Assembly: GCA_021201665.1 (NCBI GenBank)
Contig: JAJQEO010000059.1
Location: 1-64,000, forward strand
Length of the DNA stretch: 64,000 nt
Origin: Lachnospiraceae bacterium
GTDB taxonomy: Bacteria > Bacillota > Clostridia > Lachnospirales > Lachnospiraceae
Direction: 5' to 3'
The notes below the pieces were generated by a model. That model was not told the DNA's origin and did no database searches. It saw nothing but the letters and a program-made list of their open reading frames with translations. Each line of letters begins with the position of its first letter. The stretch's first letter is position 1. Position numbers and translations under genes: made by a program. This document shows positions 59,644 through 64,000 of the stretch, in pieces.

Positions 59644-60630
59644 ATGGCTGAAAATGAACTGAATTTAGAGAAAAAAGGCGGACATCACGGACCGCATGGA
59701 GAGGATCATGGCAATGAGGAGCATTTCCATGGACCGCACAAAAAGGGACCGCATCATGAAGGACATCATGGGAAGCATTACAGCCCGGCCTTCAACAATT
59801 TTATGGAGACCTTCCGGCGTGTATTTATCAGCCCGAGCGCAAAGCTGGGCGGCATCATGTTCGTGATCGTGGTACTGCTGCTGGTATTTGCACCGCTCAT
59901 TGCACCTTATAAACCGACTGCGGTCGATCTGAAAAATACCTTCGCGACGCCGTCGCTTGCGCATCTGTGCGGAACAGATAAGCTGGGAAGAGACATTTTC
60001 TCGAGGCTTCTTTACGGCGGCCGATACTCCCTGGCACTTGGCCTTACCGCCGCAGTTGTCGGCTCGGTTGGCGGTGTAATCGTGGGAAGCATCGCGGGAT
60101 ATTTCGGAGGAAGAGTGGAAGATCTGATCATGCGTTTCTGTGATATCTGGGGCGCGCTGCCGGGTTCTCTGATGACTCTGCTGCTGGCGGCATCCTTCGG
60201 AGCAGGCCTCTGGCAGACCATCGTATCCCTTTCCATCAGCGCGATCCCGAACGGTGCGCGTATGACGAGAGGCCAGATCCTCGGCGAGAGAGGAAAGGAA
60301 TACGTAGAGGCAGCCGAATCCTTTAACTGCCCGAAGAGCGTGATTATGTTCCGCCACCTGCTGCCGAATGTCATCTCTCCGACGATTGTAAACACAACGA
60401 TGAAGATTGGCGGTTCCATCACGATGGTTGCCGGCTTAAGCTACCTGGGACTTGGTATTCAGCCGCCGACACCGGAATGGGGCGCAATGCTCTCCGACGG
60501 CATCAGCTACATCAGCGCTTACCCGCACATGGTAATTTTCCCGGGTATCGCGATTGCGATCTGCGTACTGTCAATCAACCTGATGGGCGACGGCCTGCGC
60601 GACGCGCTGGATCCGAAGATGAGATCCTGA
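59644..60630 (+). CDS. Oligopeptide/dipeptide-type ABC permease (DppC-like), His-rich N-terminus
   Basis: 328 residues from ATG 59644 (GGGAGGTGAG upstream). Residues ~11-46 carry about fourteen His with Gly/Pro (GGHHGPHGEDHG, HHEGHHGKHY), which DppC proteins normally lack. The rest is standard: FGGRVEDLIMRFCDIWGALP, EAA loop ARMTRGQILGERGKEYVEAA. The tail lies on the cytoplasmic side and would bind transition metals. Confidence 0.92.
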   Translation: MAENELNLEKKGGHHGPHGEDHGNEEHFHGPHKKGPHHEGHHGKHYSPAFNNFMETFRRVFISPSAKLGGIMFVIVVLLLVFAPLIAPYKPTAVDLKNTFATPSLAHLCGTDKLGRDIFSRLLYGGRYSLALGLTAAVVGSVGGVIVGSIAGYFGGRVEDLIMRFCDIWGALPGSLMTLLLAASFGAGLWQTIVSLSISAIPNGARMTRGQILGERGKEYVEAAESFNCPKSVIMFRHLLPNVISPTIVNTTMKIGGSITMVAGLSYLGLGIQPPTPEWGAMLSDGISYISAYPHMVIFPGIAIAICVLSINLMGDGLRDALDPKMRS

Positions 60631-60645
60631 TAAGGAGGACATACA

Positions 60646-61626
60646 ATGGCTGAGAAAAATCAATTCCTCTCTGTCAGGGGAATCACAGTAGAATATACAC
60701 AGGGAAAAAATATTGTACATGCGGTCAATAACGTATCCTTTGACCTGGAGAAGGGAAAAACGCTGGGACTCGTCGGCGAGACCGGCGCCGGCAAGACAAC
60801 GATCGCGAAGACCATTTTAAGGATACTTCCGATTCCTCCGGCCAGATTCAAGGGCGGCGAGGTCTGGCTTGACGGACAGAACCTGACTTCCTTAAGCGAG
60901 GATGAAATGCGCAAGGTGCGCGGCAATAAGATCGCGATGATTTTCCAGGATCCGATGACCGCTCTGAACCCGTTGATGACGGTAGGAGATCAGATCGTCG
61001 AGGTGCTCCAGATCCACAATCCGCACATGAAGATGGAAGAAGCGGTGCAGCGCACCAAAGAGCTGCTGGAGATGGTAGGTATCGTGGGAGAGCGCTATAA
61101 GGAATATCCGCATCAGTTTTCCGGAGGCATGAAGCAGCGTGTGGTCATTGCCATGGCGCTTGCCTGCAGCCCGGACCTGATCCTGGCGGACGAGCCGACG
61201 ACCGCTCTGGACGTGACCATCCAGGCACAGGTGCTGGATCTGATCAAGGAGCTCCAGACGAGGCAGAACACATCCATGATTCTGATTACGCATGACCTGG
61301 GCGTGGTCGCGGAGACCTGCGACAGTGTGGCAGTCATCTATGCGGGAGAGGTGGTCGAGTATGCTTCGAAGGAAGACCTGTTCCGCCATACGAGGCATCC
61401 GTATACGAAGGGACTTTTCAACTCGATTCCGAGTCTGACCGGGGACGAGACCAGACTGACTCCGATTCCGGGGCTGCCGCCGGATCCGACCCGCCTGCCG
61501 GAAGGATGCCGCTTTGCAAAACGGTGTCCCTATGCGACAAAGGAATGCTTCCATAAGGAGGTTCCGGTGAAGGAGGTCGCTCCGGGCCACTATTGCAAAT
61601 GTTTGAGAGAGACTGAGGAGGGATAA
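60646..61626 (+). CDS. ABC transporter ATPase (DppD-like)
   Basis: 326 residues, AAGGAGG ribosome site. Walker A GETGAGKTTIAKTI, Q-loop IFQDPMTALNP, signature FSGGMKQRVVIAMALA, Walker B LILADEPTTALD, H-loop ITHDLG, and the C-terminal oligopeptide-transporter domain with Cys cluster CRFAKRCPYATKEC that binds a [4Fe-4S] cluster in DppD/OppD-type proteins. Confidence 0.95.
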   Translation: MAEKNQFLSVRGITVEYTQGKNIVHAVNNVSFDLEKGKTLGLVGETGAGKTTIAKTILRILPIPPARFKGGEVWLDGQNLTSLSEDEMRKVRGNKIAMIFQDPMTALNPLMTVGDQIVEVLQIHNPHMKMEEAVQRTKELLEMVGIVGERYKEYPHQFSGGMKQRVVIAMALACSPDLILADEPTTALDVTIQAQVLDLIKELQTRQNTSMILITHDLGVVAETCDSVAVIYAGEVVEYASKEDLFRHTRHPYTKGLFNSIPSLTGDETRLTPIPGLPPDPTRLPEGCRFAKRCPYATKECFHKEVPVKEVAPGHYCKCLRETEEG

Positions 61627-61629
61627 AAA

Positions 61630-62589
61630 ATGGCTGAACCGATTGTTGAGGTGCAAAATTTAAAAAAATACTTCCCCTGTCCTGGCGGTGCGCAGAACCA
61701 CGCGGTGGATGATGTCACCTTTACGATTGAAAAGGGGCAGACGCTCGGAGTCGTTGGCGAGTCCGGATGCGGAAAGTCAACCCTGGGAAGAACGATCATC
61801 CGCCTGCAGGAGGCGACAGACGGGGTGATTAAGTTCAATGGCGAGGACATCACCCACGTAAAGGGTCATAAATTAAAAAAGGTGCATGAGAAAATGCAGA
61901 TCGTCTTCCAGGATCCGTACTCCAGCCTGAATCCCCGTATGACGATTGATACCGCGGTGACAGAGCCGATGAAATATGCCGGTCACTATACCAAAAAGCA
62001 GCTGCAGGAGGAGAGCATCAAGCTGATGGATCTGGTCGGGATCGACGAACGTCTGAGAAGATCCTATCCGCACGAGCTGGACGGCGGCCGCAGGCAGAGA
62101 GTCGTGATTGCCCGAGCACTCGCTCTGAACCCGGAATTCATCGTCTGTGATGAGCCGGTATCGGCGCTGGATGTGTCGATTCAGGCACAGGTGCTGAACC
62201 TTCTGATGGATCTGCAGGACCAGATGAAGCTCTCTTATATGTTTGTAACCCATGATCTTTCCGTGGTACGCCTGATCTCTGATCACATTGTAGTTATGTA
62301 CCTGGGGCAGATGGTGGAGAAAAGTCCGACAAAAGAGTTGTTTGTCCGCTCGCTGCATCCTTATACCAAAGCGCTTCTTTCCGCGATCCCGTCGACAGAC
62401 CTGGATCACCCGATGCAGCGGATTCAGCTGAAGGGAGAGATTTCCAGCCCGATCAACCCGAAGCCGGGATGCCGGTTTGCGGCGCGCTGCCCATACGCGA
62501 CCGAGCGCTGCCAGGAGCCGCAGCAGCTGCGTGAGCTCTCGAAGGATCACTTTGTGTCCTGCTGCCGCGCGGAGGAGATTAACAACTAA
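61630..62589 (+). CDS. ABC transporter ATPase (DppF-like)
   Basis: 319 residues. Walker A GESGCGKSTLGRTI, IFQDPYSSLNPRM, Walker B FIVCDEPVSALD, VTHDLSVV, C-terminal CRFAARCPYATERC. The signature motif reads LDGGRRQRVVIARAL rather than LSGGQ-, i.e. Asp for Ser at the position that contacts the partner ATP; this is a tolerated variation in some DppF proteins but weakens one ATP site. Confidence 0.94.
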   Translation: MAEPIVEVQNLKKYFPCPGGAQNHAVDDVTFTIEKGQTLGVVGESGCGKSTLGRTIIRLQEATDGVIKFNGEDITHVKGHKLKKVHEKMQIVFQDPYSSLNPRMTIDTAVTEPMKYAGHYTKKQLQEESIKLMDLVGIDERLRRSYPHELDGGRRQRVVIARALALNPEFIVCDEPVSALDVSIQAQVLNLLMDLQDQMKLSYMFVTHDLSVVRLISDHIVVMYLGQMVEKSPTKELFVRSLHPYTKALLSAIPSTDLDHPMQRIQLKGEISSPINPKPGCRFAARCPYATERCQEPQQLRELSKDHFVSCCRAEEINN

Positions 62590-62649
62590 TTTTTAGAATG
62601 AAGCTGCCTGATGGCGTTTCACATAAACAAAAATAAGGAGGAATGAAAC

Positions 62650-64000
62650 ATGAAATCAATATCCAGAAGAAGAGTTTTGAAAAGTCTTTTGGCAGGCACA
62701 CTTGCAGTTGCAATGGGAAGCTTTGGCGTGACTGCGTTTGCAGAGGAGGCGGAAGAGTCTTCCTATGAATGGGAGCTGCTCTCTTCAGTGACCGCGGACG
62801 AGTCCCGCACTTCTACAGCAAATTCAGATGAGAAGCTGGATTCCATCACTATCGGACTTGGCACGGTGCCGTCTTCCATGGATCCGTACAGCTTCAACAA
62901 ATCCAGTGAGATCACGGTAGAGGTATTTGAGACCCTTGTCGTAGCAACGGACGACGGCGACTTTGTCGGAATTATCGCCAAGGACTGGGCTTACACGGAT
63001 GATACAGAGACAGAGCTGGTCATGAATATTTACGAAGGCGTGACAGACTCTGACGGCAATGAGATCACGGCGGAGGATGTGGTATTCAGCTTTGAGACCT
63101 ACATTGAATCCGGAAACGCGAGAGATTTTGATGATCTTGATTACTGTGAAGCGACCGACACCTATCAGGTGACCTTCCATCTGACTCAGAAGCTGAGCTC
63201 TCTGGACGGCTTTGACAATATTTTTGCGAGCACCTACATCGTAAGCCAGACGGCTTATGAGAGCCATAACTTCAACGTAGATCCGATCGGCACCGGCCCG
63301 TATAAGATCACCAGCTATGAGGAAGGCGCTTCCTGTGTCCTGGAGGCAAGAGATGACTACTGGCAGTCCGAGGAGAATCTGTATCAGAGCCAGAAGAGCA
63401 ACGTACAGACGATCGAATATCAGTTTATCCTGGATGATTCCATGAGACTGATCGCTCTGGAATCCGGCACCATCGCTTACTGTGCAATTGATGACACCAG
63501 CATCAGCCTTTTCGAGGAAGGCGGCGACTATGCAGACCAGTTCAACCTTTACTGCTATGAGGATGCGCAGGCACAGACCATCCTTCCGAATATGAGCAGC
63601 AATTCTCTGATGAGCGACATCAATATGCGTCTGGCGGTTTACTACGCACTGGATTCCGAGGGCTTTGCTGACGCACTTGGCAGCCGTGTATATTATCCGT
63701 GTGTCGTAGACTGCGCGCCGGTCGTCGGCGACTATCAGTCTGACTGGGATACCTGGGAGACCTACAACACCGTATATGACCTCGACCTTTCCGCACAGTA
63801 CCTGGCAGAGAGCGGCTACAACGGCGAGACCCTGAAGATTATCACCGAGGACAACTCTGAGAAGAACACCATCGCTGAGGTCGTGCAGGCTTACCTTGAG
63901 ATCGCCGGAATCAAGAGCGAGATCGTGACCCTGGATCACGCGCTGATCGAGAACACGGCCGGCGACGCAACCCAGTGGGATATCCTGATTTACAGCTCTG
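62650..64000 (+). CDS. Extracellular solute-binding protein, family 5 (partial at window end)
   Basis: At least 450 residues, open at the right edge. AAGGAGG precedes ATG 62650. Signal peptide begins SRRRVLKSLLAG, which resembles a twin-arginine motif, with VTAFA cleavage and no lipobox. Family 5 marks: ITAEDVVFSFETYI, GTGPYKITSYEEG, NMRLAVYYALDSEGF. It is the natural binding protein of the transporter just upstream, and a paralog of the orphan at 32560. Confidence 0.92.
   Translation, partial: MKSISRRRVLKSLLAGTLAVAMGSFGVTAFAEEAEESSYEWELLSSVTADESRTSTANSDEKLDSITIGLGTVPSSMDPYSFNKSSEITVEVFETLVVATDDGDFVGIIAKDWAYTDDTETELVMNIYEGVTDSDGNEITAEDVVFSFETYIESGNARDFDDLDYCEATDTYQVTFHLTQKLSSLDGFDNIFASTYIVSQTAYESHNFNVDPIGTGPYKITSYEEGASCVLEARDDYWQSEENLYQSQKSNVQTIEYQFILDDSMRLIALESGTIAYCAIDDTSISLFEEGGDYADQFNLYCYEDAQAQTILPNMSSNSLMSDINMRLAVYYALDSEGFADALGSRVYYPCVVDCAPVVGDYQSDWDTWETYNTVYDLDLSAQYLAESGYNGETLKIITEDNSEKNTIAEVVQAYLEIAGIKSEIVTLDHALIENTAGDATQWDILIYSS

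Overview
The window looks like the chromosome of a strictly anaerobic gut-type Firmicute, most likely a Lachnospiraceae-like Clostridium relative. Evidence is the strong AGGAGG ribosome sites, sigmaA-type promoters, Clostridia-only families of unknown function, the FdpF-type flavodiiron/rubredoxin fusion and the oligopeptide-type ABC systems. No rRNA or species marker is present, so this is an inference.

Layout. (1) 1-4.4 kb: an overlapping run of GNAT acetyltransferase, GtrA-like membrane protein, UmuC-type Y-family polymerase, 3-methyladenine glycosylase I and YolD-like protein (a DNA damage module), then a 5'-truncated epimerase. (2) 4.5-13.4 kb: a gene graveyard. It holds a TrmH-family methylase broken by a ~85-bp hairpin insertion, a divergent regulator/unknown-protein module (5.5-7.3 kb), an internally deleted THF-dependent aromatic O-demethylase, an FtsH fragment, and then about 3.5 kb with no credible gene. 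That stretch is full of ordered dyad repeats, including eight 16-bp palindromes at an exact 30-bp pitch and nine long GC dyads. (3) 13.6-31.05 kb: a genomic island of mostly uncharacterised Clostridia genes (two DUF6809-like proteins, a NYN-domain RNase-like fusion, several conserved unknowns, a phosphoesterase), one IS91-type element, and an excisionase-like protein plus integrase that abut an intact tRNA-Pro(CGG). Five island promoters share one -35-overlapping motif at fixed spacing to the -10, which suggests a dedicated regulon. (4) 31.3-64 kb: a catabolic region. It holds beta-phosphoglucomutase, two oligopeptide-type binding proteins with one full permease/ATPase set, two 279-residue paralogs of the phloretin/diacetylphloroglucinol hydrolase family, a lactonase-like beta-propeller protein, at least four esterases or hydrolases, a ceramidase-like protein, four LysR and one MarR regulator, a MATE exporter and a redox set (degenerate FdpF-like protein, AprA/FrdA-like flavoprotein, two-cluster ferredoxin).

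Working model for region 4 (inference): esterases deacylate or de-esterify plant phenolics, the PhlG/Phy-like enzymes cleave C-acylphloroglucinols, the flavoprotein/ferredoxin/rubredoxin proteins dispose of or supply electrons, the MATE pump exports toxic phenolics, and LysR proteins sense intermediates. Two pairs of shared non-coding motifs (42248/50257 and 38702/43423) link separate transcription units of this region.

The two most novel-looking elements are the ordered dyad array at 10.4-12.2 kb and the five-promoter regulon of unknown genes, together with a fusion protein whose two C-terminal domains occur as separate neighbouring genes elsewhere in the window.
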